DNA from: Gemmatimonadota bacterium
Lineage (GTDB): Bacteria > Gemmatimonadota > Gemmatimonadetes > Gemmatimonadales > Gemmatimonadaceae
DNA: 60,824 nucleotides
Reading direction: 5' to 3'
NCBI GenBank assembly: GCA_016871915.1
Contig: VHBP01000006.1
Location: 1 to 60,824, forward strand
Both the position numbers and the translations under genes were made by a program. Of the stretch, positions 19,354-29,000 are shown piece by piece. The stretch's first letter is position 1; each line of letters begins with the position of its first letter. The notes under the pieces were generated by a model. The model saw only the letters and a program-made list of their open reading frames with translations, did no database searches and had not been told where the DNA came from.

Positions 19354-20139
19354 ATGTCGCGTTTCCCTCGTCTCCCCTCGAACTGGTCGGGCCACCGCCT
19401 CGGCGGGGCCTCCCTCGCTGGCATCGTCGTTCTGCTGGTTGGGATGGCTGGGCGCGCTGAGGCGCAGCTGTTCCGAGGGACCGTGCGCTCGATCACCACG
19501 GCCATCCCGATCCCGGACGCTCAGATCACGGTCCGCGACTCGCTTGACGATGTGCTCGCCTCCACGGTGAGCGATTCGACGGGGCGCTTCACCCTCCGCC
19601 TACGGCGAGTCCCGACCGGCGCGGTCATCGTCCAGGCCCGCCGGCTCGGCTACGAGGTGGTCCGTACCGGGGAGGCGCGGATCGGTCGTGGGGATTCGGT
19701 CGAGGTCGAGCTCCTCATGACCGAGGTGGCGGCGACTCTCGAGGCCATCACCGTGCGCGGGATGAACTCGCTTAACGAGCAGCGTCTCGTCGACGCCTAC
19801 CGCCGCGGGTGGCAGGTCTATGAGCCGGAGCGGGTGGCGCAGCACCAGAGCCGCGCCACCGATATGATGCAGCTCCTCCGCTCGATGGGGACGCCCAGTC
19901 TGACCCTCCCGCGCCGCATCGACGACTGCGTGCGTAACACCCGCACCGGGGAGTGCCTGACCTGGGTCCTCGATGGGCAGATCCTCGGCCCCAGCGCCTT
20001 CATCCTCCCGACGGATGTCTACTTCTTCGCCGTGCTCTCCCCCTCCGAGTCGCGGGTGGAGTACGGGAACCGGGCGCCCAATGGGGCGATCTCGGTCTAT
20101 ACCCGCTCCGCGACCGATCGCCCGACGCGACGTCGTTAG
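19354..20139 (+). CDS. Secreted carboxypeptidase-regulatory-like / plug-like protein
   Basis: A 261-residue protein from ATG 19354 with signal segment LAGIVVLLVGMAGRAEAQ. Residues ~35-125 form a CarboxypepD_reg-like beta-sandwich (FRGTVRSITTAIPIPDAQITV, GRFTLRLRRVPTGAVIVQARRLGYE). Residues ~125-261 resemble a truncated TonB plug: LEAITVRGMNSL, then VLDGQILGPSAFILP and SRVEYGNRAPNGAISVYTRSA. The barrel is absent, so it cannot be a transporter itself; it may be an adaptor. A cysteine pair C192/C201 (DDCVRNTRTGECL) fits the disulfide theme of this cluster. This type is recurrent in Gemmatimonadota-like genomes as far as I recall. Confidence 0.75.
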   Translation: MSRFPRLPSNWSGHRLGGASLAGIVVLLVGMAGRAEAQLFRGTVRSITTAIPIPDAQITVRDSLDDVLASTVSDSTGRFTLRLRRVPTGAVIVQARRLGYEVVRTGEARIGRGDSVEVELLMTEVAATLEAITVRGMNSLNEQRLVDAYRRGWQVYEPERVAQHQSRATDMMQLLRSMGTPSLTLPRRIDDCVRNTRTGECLTWVLDGQILGPSAFILPTDVYFFAVLSPSESRVEYGNRAPNGAISVYTRSATDRPTRRR

Positions 20140-20148
20140 TTTGTGGGG

Positions 20149-20961
20149 ATGATTATCTGGTTGCGTGGGCTCCTCCTCGCGGGTGCCCTGCTCACCCCCC
20201 TCTCGCTCGCGGCCCAGTCCGCGCCCCCGATCCCGCGTCCCACCGGGCGGGTGAGCGACTTCGCGAATGTGATCGCCCCGGAGGACGAGGCGCGGATCAC
20301 GCAGCTCATCGAGCAGGTGCTGGCGGGGTCGCGAGGGGAGATCGCGGTTTTGACCCTCCCCGATCTTGCCGGCCGCGAGGTGGGGGATGTGGCGCTCGCG
20401 ATCGGACGCGAGTGGGGGGTGGGCGCCGCTGCCGACGTCGGCGATCGTGCGCGCAATGCGGGCGTGGTGGTGCTCCTCGTCCCGCGCGAGACGAGTCAGG
20501 ATGGGAGCGGGCACATCAGTATCCAGGTGGGGCAGGGGGCGGAGGGGTTCATCAACGATGCCGTTGCGGGGGACATTCGGCGCGAGGCGACGCCGCAGCT
20601 CCGTGAGGGCGCCTATGGTCCCGCGCTCGCGTTGATCACTGCGCGGTTGGCCGAGCGCTACGCGGCGGAGTTCGGCTTCGCGCTCGATTCGACCTTGGTG
20701 CCGCCGCGGCGGCGGTCGTCGGAGGAGGGGGGGCGGTTCCCCTTCGTGCTCTTCATCATCCTCTGGCTCATCATCGCCGGGATGTCGCGCCGTCGGCGCG
20801 GGCGCGGGGGTCTGGTGGTGGTCCCCTTCCCGATGGGCCGCAGCGGGTTCGGCGGCGGCTTCGGTGGTGGGGGCTTCGGTGGGTTCGGCGGCGGTGGGGG
20901 ATTCGGCGGCTTCGGTGGTGGGGGTGGCTTCTCAGGTGGCGGCTCGAGCGGGAGATTCTGA
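20149..20961 (+). CDS. TPM-domain (YgcG-like) membrane protein with Gly-rich tail
   Basis: A 270-residue protein; ATG 20149 is preferred to the in-frame GTG at 20143. A signal segment (WLRGLLLAGALLTPLSLAAQ) leads into a TPM domain at ~35-185: GRVSDFANVIAPEDEARITQ, GEIAVLTLPDLAGREV, NAGVVVLLVPRE, GAEGFINDAVAGDI. A transmembrane helix follows (FPFVLFIILWLIIAGM), then a basic patch and a long GFGGG-type tail ending in SGGGSSGRF. Such proteins are often paired with LemA and thought to act on membrane or protein quality control. Here lemA is two genes downstream. Confidence 0.85.
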   Translation: MIIWLRGLLLAGALLTPLSLAAQSAPPIPRPTGRVSDFANVIAPEDEARITQLIEQVLAGSRGEIAVLTLPDLAGREVGDVALAIGREWGVGAAADVGDRARNAGVVVLLVPRETSQDGSGHISIQVGQGAEGFINDAVAGDIRREATPQLREGAYGPALALITARLAERYAAEFGFALDSTLVPPRRRSSEEGGRFPFVLFIILWLIIAGMSRRRRGRGGLVVVPFPMGRSGFGGGFGGGGFGGFGGGGGFGGFGGGGGFSGGGSSGRF

Positions 20962-20963
20962 CG

Positions 20964-21722
20964 ATGGCCAAGGTGACGATCACGCAGGTCCAACTCATGC
21001 AGCGGCTCCAGGCGGCGCTCGCCGACGATCTGGTGGCGGTGGTGCTCTACGGCTCGGCGGCACGGCCCGCCGGTACGACGGGCAGTGTGACGAATGGGGC
21101 GGCCACTACGGGCGGGGCGGCTCCCTCGGGCGCACGGAACATCCTCGTGCTCGTGCGCACCCTGACCCCGAGCACGTTGCGGTCGGTGGCACGCACCACG
21201 CACGAATGGATCGCCGCCGGTCACCCCGCGCCGCTCATCATGACCGAGGGGGAGTGGCGCACGAGCCGCGACATCTTCGCGATCGAGGTCGCCGATATAC
21301 TCGAGCGGCATGAGGTGCTCGTCGGTGCGCTGCCGGCGGGTGTGGCCGGGGTCGATTCCGCCCATCTCCGCCATCAGCTCGAGTTCGAGACGATGGGGAA
21401 GCTCCTCGCGATCCGCCAGGGGATCCTCGCCGCTGATGGTGATCCCGCGCGCGAACTCCAGCTCCTCGCCGCGACCAAGTCCGCAGTGCTCGTCCTCTTC
21501 CGCACGCTCCTTCGGTTGCATGGCGAACCGATCCCGGCAGATGCCGCTGAGGTCGTGCGCCACGCCGCCGCACGCGTCGGCTTCGATCCTGTCCCGTTCC
21601 TTCGCGTGCTCGCGCATGTGGCGGGGACCGCGGCGATACCCACCGCTGAGGCCGACTCGACCCTGACGGGGTATCATCAGGGGATCGAGCGGTTCGTGAG
21701 TTACGTAGATGCTGGAGTCTGA
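20964..21722 (+). CDS. Degenerate nucleotidyltransferase-fold protein
   Basis: A 252-residue protein 2 nt after the TPM gene. Its N-terminus, ALADDLVAVVLYGSAARPAG, carries the GSxxR entry of nucleotidyltransferases (Pol-beta fold). After a Gly/Ala/Thr-rich insertion the expected metal-binding DxD strand reads ARNILVLVRTL, with no acidic pair. An alpha-helical C-terminus (LRHQLEFETMGKLLAIRQGI, RTLLRLHGEPIPADAAEVVR) follows, resembling the helical domain that accompanies such folds. It is probably catalytically inactive. Its stop codon lies inside the heptamer element that precedes lemA. Confidence 0.55.
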   Translation: MAKVTITQVQLMQRLQAALADDLVAVVLYGSAARPAGTTGSVTNGAATTGGAAPSGARNILVLVRTLTPSTLRSVARTTHEWIAAGHPAPLIMTEGEWRTSRDIFAIEVADILERHEVLVGALPAGVAGVDSAHLRHQLEFETMGKLLAIRQGILAADGDPARELQLLAATKSAVLVLFRTLLRLHGEPIPADAAEVVRHAAARVGFDPVPFLRVLAHVAGTAAIPTAEADSTLTGYHQGIERFVSYVDAGV

Positions 21723-21795
21723 AGGCTAAAAGCTGAAAGCTGAAAGCTTAAACCACCTGCTTTTCGCTTCTAGCTTTCAGCTTTCAGCCTTCAGC
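21718..21795 (+). repeat. Class A heptamer element between the NTase-like gene and lemA
   Basis: The units CTGAAG (overlapping the TGA stop at 21720-21722), GCTAAAA, GCTGAAA and GCTGAAA reach 21745. The core GCTTTTCGC is at 21759-21767, and TTCTAGC, TTTCAGC, TTTCAGC and CTTCAGC run from 21768 to 21795. A class B array follows at once. Confidence 0.7.
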
Positions 21796-21803
21796 TTATT
21801 GCC

Positions 21804-21839
21804 CTGTCCCATGACCCCTCTCCCCTGAGACCTGACCCT
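21804..21839 (+). repeat. Class B heptamer array abutting the lemA start
   Basis: CTGTCCC, ATGACCC, CTCTCCC, CTGAGAC and CTGACCC, then T, then the lemA ATG at 21840. This is the one gap where class A and class B lie in series. No Shine-Dalgarno is visible. Confidence 0.6.
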
Positions 21840-22406
21840 ATGAAGCGCCTCCCCCTCATCCTCCTCGGTGTCGTCGCCCTCCTCGCGCTCCTCGGTGTGA
21901 GTGCCTACAACGCCATCCAGACCAAGGACGAGGCCGCCGCCGCGGCCAAGCAGCAGATCGAGGTGCAGCTCCAGCGCCGCGCCGATCTGGTGCCGAACCT
22001 CGTCGAGACGGTGAAGGGGTTCGCGAAACAAGAGATGACGATCTTCACCGAGGTCGCGGAGGCGCGCGCGGGGCTCGCGGGCGCGGTGCGTGGCGGGAAC
22101 GTCGGTGAGATGGCGCGTGCGAACGAGGCGATGACCGGCGCCCTCGGTCGGCTCCTCGCGATCTCTGAGAACTATCCGCAGCTTAAGAGCGATCAGAACT
22201 TCCTGCGGCTGCAGGACGAGCTCGCGGGGACGGAGAACCGCATCGCGGTCTCGCGCACCGACTACAACACCGTGGTGCGAGAGTACAACACCTATATCCG
22301 TCGCTTCCCGGCGGTGATGGTCGCGGGGCTCGCCGGGGCGGCGGCGCGCGACTACTTCGAGGTAGAGTCAGAGGCCGCGCGCGAGACCCCGAAGGTCGCC
22401 TTCTAA
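21840..22406 (+). CDS. lemA: LemA family protein
   Basis: A 188-residue protein with an N-terminal membrane helix (LPLILLGVVALLALLGVSAYN) and a long helical cytoplasmic or periplasmic bundle. The family signatures are RRADLVPNLVETVKGFA, LLAISENYPQLKSDQNFLRLQDELAGTENRIAVSRTDYN and the YNTYIRRFP motif. Its role is not established; LemA commonly occurs with TPM proteins, as here. Full length for the family. It ends 7 nt before the convergent metG stop. Confidence 0.93.
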   Translation: MKRLPLILLGVVALLALLGVSAYNAIQTKDEAAAAAKQQIEVQLQRRADLVPNLVETVKGFAKQEMTIFTEVAEARAGLAGAVRGGNVGEMARANEAMTGALGRLLAISENYPQLKSDQNFLRLQDELAGTENRIAVSRTDYNTVVREYNTYIRRFPAVMVAGLAGAAARDYFEVESEAARETPKVAF

Positions 22407-22413
22407 ACGACCT

Positions 22414-23955
22414 TCAGTGGTCGGTCGCGGGGGGCTCGGGGCGGGGGAAGAGCCCCTCCCCCTTGGTCACCCGCCATCCAGTGCAGTCGAGGGCGTCGGC
22501 GGCGGCGAAGGAGGTCCCAGCGGCCGTCCCAAGGCCCCCTAGGGCGGTCCAGAGGGCCTCGGCCTTCCCTGGCATGAACGGGGCGAGGTAGACCGCCTGG
22601 CGGGCCAGCTGGCGCACGAGCGAGGCGAGGACGCTCTCGAGCTCCGGCCGATTCGCCGGGTCCTTGGCGAGGACCCAGGGCTTGGCGTCCTGGATCGCCT
22701 GGTTGGCGCGCCCGATCGTGCGGACGATCGCAGCCAGCGCCTCGTGCAACGGGTAGCCCCGCGAGCCGTCGAGCGCCGCGCGGGCCTCGGCGTAGTCCGC
22801 GAGGTCGGCGGTATCCTCCGCGGTGCGCGAACCCGCGGGCACGACGCCGTCGCAGTACTTCTCGACCATCGCGGTGGTGCGGCTCGCGAGGTTGCCGAGT
22901 CCGTTGGCGAGCTCAGCGGTGTAGACCGCCTCGAAGCGCTCCCACGAGAAGGCGCCGTCACCATCGAAGGGGATGTCGCGGAGCAGATAGTAGCGGAAGG
23001 CATCGGGGCCGAAGCGCGCGATCGCCTCGCTGAGCTCGAGCTTCACCCCGGCCGATTTGGAGAAGCGCTCGCCGCCCAAGGTGATGAAGCCATGCGCCCA
23101 GACCTGTGCGGGGAGGGGGAGCCCCGCCGCCAGGAGCATCGCGGGCCAGATCACGGTGTGGAAGCGGGTGATGTCCTTGCCGACCACATGCACGGAGGCG
23201 GGCCAGGGCGCACGCGAGCCCGGGAAGAACTGCGCGGTCCAGTAGTTCGGGAGCGCATCGAACCAGACGTAGGTGGTCTGCGTCTCGCCGGTGGAGATCG
23301 GCCGCGGGAAGGGGACACCCCAGGCGATGCGGGCGCGGCTCGCGGAGATGTCGTCGAGCCCCTGGTCTAGGAGAGAGAGGATCTCGTTGCGCCGATGTTC
23401 GGGCTGCAGGAAATCAGGGTGCGCGGTGAAGTGGGCCTTTAGGCGCTCGGTATAGGCCGAGAGCCGGAAGAACCAGTTGCGCTCGGTGACCTCCTCGAGC
23501 GTGCGCGTCGGATGCAGCGCGCAGCGCCCGTCATGGAGATCCGCCGCCTGCTTGAAGCTCTCGCACCCGACGCAGTACTGCCCGGTGTACGAGCGCTCGT
23601 AGAAGGCGTCGGGGGTGTTCGTGAAGATCGTCTCGAGCAACTCGGTCACGGCCGTGTGATGGGCTATGTGCGAGGTGCGCATGAACTGATCGTGCGAGAT
23701 CCCGAGCGCCGACCACATCGTGGTGAAGCGCTCGGCGACGCCATCCACGAACTGTTGTGGCGCGACCCCGGCGGCCTCGGCCGTCTGCGCCACCTTCTGC
23801 CCATGCTCGTCCATCCCGATGAGGAACCAGACGTCGTCGCCGAGCTGGCGGTGCGCCCGAGCGATCGCGTCGGCGCCGATCTTCTCCAAGGCGTGGCCGA
23901 GGTGGGGATCGCCGTTGGCGTAATCGATGGCGCAGGTGATGAAGAACTTGGACAT
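22414..23955 (-). CDS. metG: Methionyl-tRNA synthetase
   Basis: A 513-residue class I synthetase charging tRNA-Met. The HIGH-like motif is PHLGHA near residue 18 and the KMSKS-like motif is RFSKS in GGERFSKSAGVKL. The zinc knuckle region is CVGCESFKQAADLHDGRC, of the compact (single CxxC plus Cys/His) kind. The anticodon-binding helical domain covers the last ~150 residues. No C-terminal tRNA-binding (EMAP-like) appendix is present. It is last in the dnaE-accA-ricT-metG series, 8 nt after ricT, so it is probably co-transcribed. Confidence 0.96.
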   Translation of the reverse strand: MSKFFITCAIDYANGDPHLGHALEKIGADAIARAHRQLGDDVWFLIGMDEHGQKVAQTAEAAGVAPQQFVDGVAERFTTMWSALGISHDQFMRTSHIAHHTAVTELLETIFTNTPDAFYERSYTGQYCVGCESFKQAADLHDGRCALHPTRTLEEVTERNWFFRLSAYTERLKAHFTAHPDFLQPEHRRNEILSLLDQGLDDISASRARIAWGVPFPRPISTGETQTTYVWFDALPNYWTAQFFPGSRAPWPASVHVVGKDITRFHTVIWPAMLLAAGLPLPAQVWAHGFITLGGERFSKSAGVKLELSEAIARFGPDAFRYYLLRDIPFDGDGAFSWERFEAVYTAELANGLGNLASRTTAMVEKYCDGVVPAGSRTAEDTADLADYAEARAALDGSRGYPLHEALAAIVRTIGRANQAIQDAKPWVLAKDPANRPELESVLASLVRQLARQAVYLAPFMPGKAEALWTALGGLGTAAGTSFAAADALDCTGWRVTKGEGLFPRPEPPATDH

Positions 23956-23963
23956 CGCGTGGG

Positions 23964-25121
23964 TCAGGTGGAAGACGCGTCGCCGGTGTTGCCATCGCCG
24001 CGTCCGCGACGACCGCCGCGGCGGCCACGGCGGCGCTTGGGACGACGGGATTCATCGCGCGATTCGGGCGTGGTACGCTCCGTAGGTTGCGGCGCAGGCG
24101 TCGCTGGGCGCTCGGTGGGGCGTGAGCGCTCGGAGTGCTGCGGCGCACGCGGACGCTCCGGTGGGCGCTCGCGTGGTGTGGCGCGCGCGAGTGGCACGAC
24201 CGGGAGATTTTCCTCCTCGTGATCGTCTCCCTCGTGGTCGTACTCGGTCGCCTCATCGGGCTCGGGCATCGGGCCTTCGCCGAGCTCATGCCGCAGCAAT
24301 GCGAGCGCGATGGTGCGGTATTCCCCGGCAGCGTTGCGCAGCGTCACACGCTCGCGGAAGATGTCGTTCGAGATGACCTTCTCCTCACCGACCGCGGTCG
24401 TCAGGAGCTTCCCCTCCTTGGGGAAGCGCTTGCGCTGCTGCACGTAGAATTCGTGCTCGTAGCGCAGACAGCACATCAGCCGGCCACAGGTGCCGGAGAT
24501 CTGCCCGGGATTGAGCGTCGAGAGGCGCTGATCCTTCGCGGCGCTCGACTTCACGGGGTTGAGCTGCGGGAGCCAGGTGCTCGAACAGAAGGGGCGACCG
24601 CAGCGCCCGACGCCATCGAGGCGCTTGGCTTCGTCACGCACCCCGATGTGCCACATGTGCACACGGGTCGAGAAGCGCCGCTCCATCTTACGCACCAGGT
24701 CGCGGAAGTCGATACGCTCCTCAGCGGTGAAGTAGATGGTGAGGCGCCGACGATCCCACTGCCACTCGGTGTCCGAGACCTTCATGTCGAGCTTGAGCTC
24801 GCGGACGAGTCCGATCGCGGCGCGGCGTACCGCGTCCTCGTCGGCGCGGAGCCGGACTGCGGTGTCGATTTCCTTGGGCGTCGCGAGGCGCACGATCGCG
24901 GGCAAGGGCTCGGGCGAGGCCTTGCCGTGCGTGGTCCCCGCCTTCCGCTTCTCCGCGAGCTCGCCGACGCTGTGGACGCGCGCGAAGTCCTCGCCGCGTT
25001 CCACCTGCACAATCACCGGGGTCCGCGGCGCTGGCGCCGTCTCCCCTGACCAGGTGTAGAAGGCCCGCCGATTCCCCTTGAACTCGACCTCGACCAGATG
25101 GGTCGCCACCGCCACGGTCAC
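23964..25121 (-). CDS. ricT: PSP1-domain regulator (RicT/YaaT family)
   Basis: A 385-residue protein from GTG 25121, overlapping the accA stop. The PSP1 domain carries the cysteine sets CGRPFCSSTWLP and GTCGRLMCCLRYEHEFY near residues 177-240, which in Bacillus RicT bind iron-sulfur clusters within the RicA-RicF-RicT complex affecting RNA processing and development. The central TIYFTAEERIDFRDLVRKME and FSTRVHMWHIGVRDEAKRL also match the family. The last ~110 residues are Arg/Pro/Glu-rich and likely disordered (RRPKRRRGRRGGRRGRGD), suggesting nucleic-acid contact. Neighbours are housekeeping genes. Confidence 0.9.
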   Translation of the reverse strand: MTVAVATHLVEVEFKGNRRAFYTWSGETAPAPRTPVIVQVERGEDFARVHSVGELAEKRKAGTTHGKASPEPLPAIVRLATPKEIDTAVRLRADEDAVRRAAIGLVRELKLDMKVSDTEWQWDRRRLTIYFTAEERIDFRDLVRKMERRFSTRVHMWHIGVRDEAKRLDGVGRCGRPFCSSTWLPQLNPVKSSAAKDQRLSTLNPGQISGTCGRLMCCLRYEHEFYVQQRKRFPKEGKLLTTAVGEEKVISNDIFRERVTLRNAAGEYRTIALALLRHELGEGPMPEPDEATEYDHEGDDHEEENLPVVPLARATPRERPPERPRAPQHSERSRPTERPATPAPQPTERTTPESRDESRRPKRRRGRRGGRRGRGDGNTGDASST

Positions 25122-26083
25122 TTCGTGAAGCTCCCCATGCGGAGGTACTTCTCGCGCCGCTTGCGGACGAGCTTGTCGGGCTTGAGCCGCTTGAGTTCGT
25201 CGAGATGCCGGAGGATCACGTCGTGCACCGCCTTCGCCGTGGCCTCATGGTCGGCATGTGCGCCGCCCGGGGGCTCGGGGATCACCTCGTCGATCACCTT
25301 GAGCGCGAGGAGCTCGGGCGAGGTGATGCGGAGCGAGCTCGCCGCCTTCTCGCGCATCTCGGGGCTCTTCCCATCCTTCCAGAGGATCGCCGCACACCCT
25401 TCCACGGTGATCACCGAGTAGACGGAGTGCTCGAGCATCAGCACGCGGTCGGCGACGCCGAGGGCGAGGGCGCCACCAGAGCCCCCCTCCCCGATCACCG
25501 TCGCGACGATTGGCACGGTGAGCTGGCTCATCTCGAGGAGATTGCGCGCGATCGCCTCCGACTGGCCGCGCTCCTCGGCGCCGAGTCCGGCCCAAGCCCC
25601 CGGCGTATCGATGAAGGTTAGGACGGGGACCTGGAATTTCTCCGCGAGCTTGAGCAGGCGGAGCGCCTTGCGATACCCCTCGGGGTGTGGCATCCCGAAG
25701 TTGCGGTGGATGTTCTCCTTGGTGTCGCGCCCGCGCTGCTGCCCGATGATCATCACCGTGTCGCCATCGAGCCGCGCCCATCCACCGACGATCGAGGGGT
25801 CATCGCGGAAGGCGCGGTCGCCGTGCAGCTCGATGAAGTCGCTGAAGGCGAGCCGGATGTAATCGAGGGTAAAGGGGCGGCGCGACGAGCGGGCCACCTG
25901 CACGCATTGGAGCGGGGTGAGGTTCTTGTACGTATCCCGACGGAGCTCGGCGAGCCGCTCCTGGAGCGGCGCGATCTCCGCGGAGAGGTCGAGCTTCTGT
26001 GCCTCCGCCTTCTCTCGGAGCTCCTGGATCTGGCGCTCCAACTCGGCGATCGGCTTCTCGAATTCGAGGAGCGAGGTTCCCAC
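25118..26083 (-). CDS. accA: Acetyl-CoA carboxylase, carboxyltransferase subunit alpha
   Basis: A 321-residue alpha subunit that transfers the carboxyl group from carboxybiotin to acetyl-CoA in fatty-acid synthesis. GTG 26083 gives MGTSLLEFEKPIAELERQIQ, the usual coiled-coil start; longer frames run back into dnaE and are rejected. Diagnostic segments are DYIRLAFSDFIELHGDRAFRDD, GRDTKENIHRNFGMPHPEGY, FIDTPGAWAGLGAEERGQSEAIARNL and VIGEGGSGGALALGVADRV (oxyanion glycines). It starts 2 nt after the dnaE stop. The partner accD is not in the window. Confidence 0.96.
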   Translation of the reverse strand: MGTSLLEFEKPIAELERQIQELREKAEAQKLDLSAEIAPLQERLAELRRDTYKNLTPLQCVQVARSSRRPFTLDYIRLAFSDFIELHGDRAFRDDPSIVGGWARLDGDTVMIIGQQRGRDTKENIHRNFGMPHPEGYRKALRLLKLAEKFQVPVLTFIDTPGAWAGLGAEERGQSEAIARNLLEMSQLTVPIVATVIGEGGSGGALALGVADRVLMLEHSVYSVITVEGCAAILWKDGKSPEMREKAASSLRITSPELLALKVIDEVIPEPPGGAHADHEATAKAVHDVILRHLDELKRLKPDKLVRKRREKYLRMGSFTK

Positions 26084-26085
26084 GG

Positions 26086-29000
26086 TCAGCCTCCACGGAC
26101 GAGGCGCACCCGCTCGTCTCCGAGCAGTGCGCGAAGTTCTCCCAGCGCGGGGCCAGCGGCGGCCACCTTGAGGGAGGTCGAGCGGAGTCGCGCCGGAAGC
26201 CCATCGCGACCTTTCCAACGTAGCTCCAGCGGCGCCGACCCGGGATGGGCCTCCGCCACCGCGCGGACGTCGCGGACCACGTCGGCGGGGAGCCCCGCCT
26301 CGGCATCGAGCTCCAAGGCGATGGCGAACTGCCCCGTGGCCCGGAGCTCGGCGAGGCGCGTGATCTTCTCGACGATGAAGGTCGGGTTCTCCGCGTCCTG
26401 GTCTCGGCGCGAGTAGCCGCCAGAGATCAGGACGGGGACATCGACCTGCACCCGATCGCCGATCGCGGCCCACGCCTCGGGGAAGACCAACAATTCGGCG
26501 GAGCCGGCGAAGTCCTCCACGGTGAGGCGCGCGAACTCGTTCCCCGACTTCTTGCTCACCTGTCGCTTGATCGCGGTGATCACGCCGGCCAGGGTGATCG
26601 CCTCCGAGGTCCAGCTCCCGAGCTGGGCGACGGTGTGCGAGGCGAGGAGCTCGCACTCCGCACGGAACGGGGCGAGCGGGTGCCCAGAGATGTAGAAGCC
26701 GAGGATCGCCTTCTCCTGCGTGAGGCGCGCCGACTCCGAGAGCGGGGGGATGTTCGGGAGGACGGGGAGCAGCGGCGCCTTGGAGGCGCCGTCTACCGGG
26801 GCATCGGCCACGTCGCCGAAGAGCGAGCCCTGCCCGGTGGCGATCTCCGCCTGCGCGAGCGAGGCCGATTGGATCGCGCCATCGAGCGCGGCGATGTGTT
26901 GCGCACGATGGCCGCCGAGCCCATCGAGAGCGCCGGCATGGATGAGCGCTTCGAGCACGCGCTTATTGCAGGTGCGGAGGTCGATCCGCTCGCAGAGATC
27001 GTAGAGCGAGGTGAAGGGCTGCTCGGCGCGCGCCGCGAGGATCGACTCCACCGCCGAGCGTCCGACGTTGCGAATCGCGCCGAGGCCGAAGCGGATCCGC
27101 GTGTCACCGACGACGGTGAACTTCCACCCCGACTCATTCACGTCCGGCGGGAGGATCTCGAGCCCGAGGTCACGCGCCTCGTTGATGTACTTCACCACCG
27201 CGTCGGTGTCGCCGATACTGGCGGAGAGGACCGCCGCCATGAACTCCGGCGCGTAGTGCGCCTTGAGGTAGGCGGTGTGGTATGAGAGGATCGAGTAGGC
27301 GACCGAGTGCGACTTGTTGAAGCCGTAGCGACCGAAGGTCTCGATCTGCCCCGCGATGTCGTCGATCACCTTGGGCGGGAAGCCGTTGGCGACCGCCTTC
27401 GTGGTGAACTTCCCGAGCTCCTGCTTGATAAGCTCGGCGTCCTTCTTCCCCACTGCCTTCCGGAGCACGTCGGCTTCGGCGAGGGAGATCCCCGCGAGCC
27501 GCTGCGCGATCCGCATCACCTGTTCCTGATAGGTGATGACGCCGTAGGTGGGGGCGAGGATCTCCTTGAGCTCGGGGAGCTGGTACGCGACCGCCTCCTC
27601 CCCCTTCTTGCGGCGCTGATAGACCTTGTGCATCCCCGCATCGAGCGGGCCGGGCCGCATCAGCGCGTTGGAGGCGACGAGGTCGTCAAAGCGGTCGGCG
27701 CGCATCGCGCGCACCATGTCGGTGGCGAGCGGGGATTCGAACTGGAAGACGCCGGCGGTGCGCCCCGCACGGAGCATCCGGTAGGTGGGCTCGTCATCGA
27801 GCGGGAGGGCGTCGAGGTCGATCGTGACCCCACGCCGGCGCTGGATCTCCGCGACCGCGTCGGTGAGGATCGTGAGCGTGGTGAGGCCCAAGAAGTCCAT
27901 CTTGAGCATCCCGGCCTTCTCGAGCGCGACCATGTCGTACTGCGTGACGACGACGCGCTCCTCGCTCCCCCCGCCGCTCCCCTTGGACTCCGCGGTGCAG
28001 ACGGGCACATAGTCGTCGAGCGGGCCCGGCGCGATGACGATCCCCGCCGCATGCACGCCCGCATGACGCGAGAGCCCTTCGAGGGCGATCGCGAAGTCGA
28101 AGAGCTGTGCGTGCCGCTCATCCTGCTCGTAGAGCTTCCGGACCTCGGGGACCTTCTCGATCGCCTCGGCCACCGTGAGCGAGAAGTTCGGTTGGTTCGG
28201 GATCAGCTTTGCGATCGCGTCGGTCTCACCGGGGGTGAAGCCGAGCACGCGGCCGACATCCTTGATGCAGGCGCGTGACTTGAGCGTCCCGAAGGTGATG
28301 ATCTGCCCCACTGACTCACGCCCGTACTTCTCGCGCACATACTCGATCACCTCGCCGCGTCGCTCCTCGCAGAAGTCGACGTCGATGTCGGGCATCGAGA
28401 CGCGCTCTGGATTCAGGAAGCGCTCGAAGAGGAGATCGAATTTGAGGGGGCAGACGTTGGTGATCCCGGTGGCGTACGCCACGAGGGAGCCCGCGGCGGA
28501 GCCACGCCCCGGCCCCACGGGGATCCCACGGTCGCGCGCCGCCTGGATGAAGTCAGCGGTGATCAGGAAGTAGCCGGCGTAGCCGGTCTTGGTGATCACG
28601 CCGAGCTCGTAATCGAGTCGCTCCTTCACCTCGGCGGGGAGCGGCTTGCCGTAACGGGCCTTCGCACCATCGGTCGCCAGCTTCACGAGCAGATCGTTCT
28701 CGCTCTTCACTCCCTTCGGGAGGGGGAAGGCGGGGACGAAGTACTTCTTATCGAAGACCACGTTCACCTGATCCGCGATTGCGACGGTCTGCTCGAGCAC
28801 GTCGGGGCGATCGGGGAAGTGCGCGCGCACCTCGTCGGCGCTTTTGAAGAAGAGGCCGTTGTCGTAGCGCATCCGATCGGCATCGAGCCGGTCCTTCTTG
28901 AGCCCGATGCAGAGGAGCACATCGTGCGCGTCGTGATCCTCGGCCTTGAGGAAGTGCGCGTCGTTGGTGGCAAGGACGGGGAGGCCCAGGTCCTTGCCGA

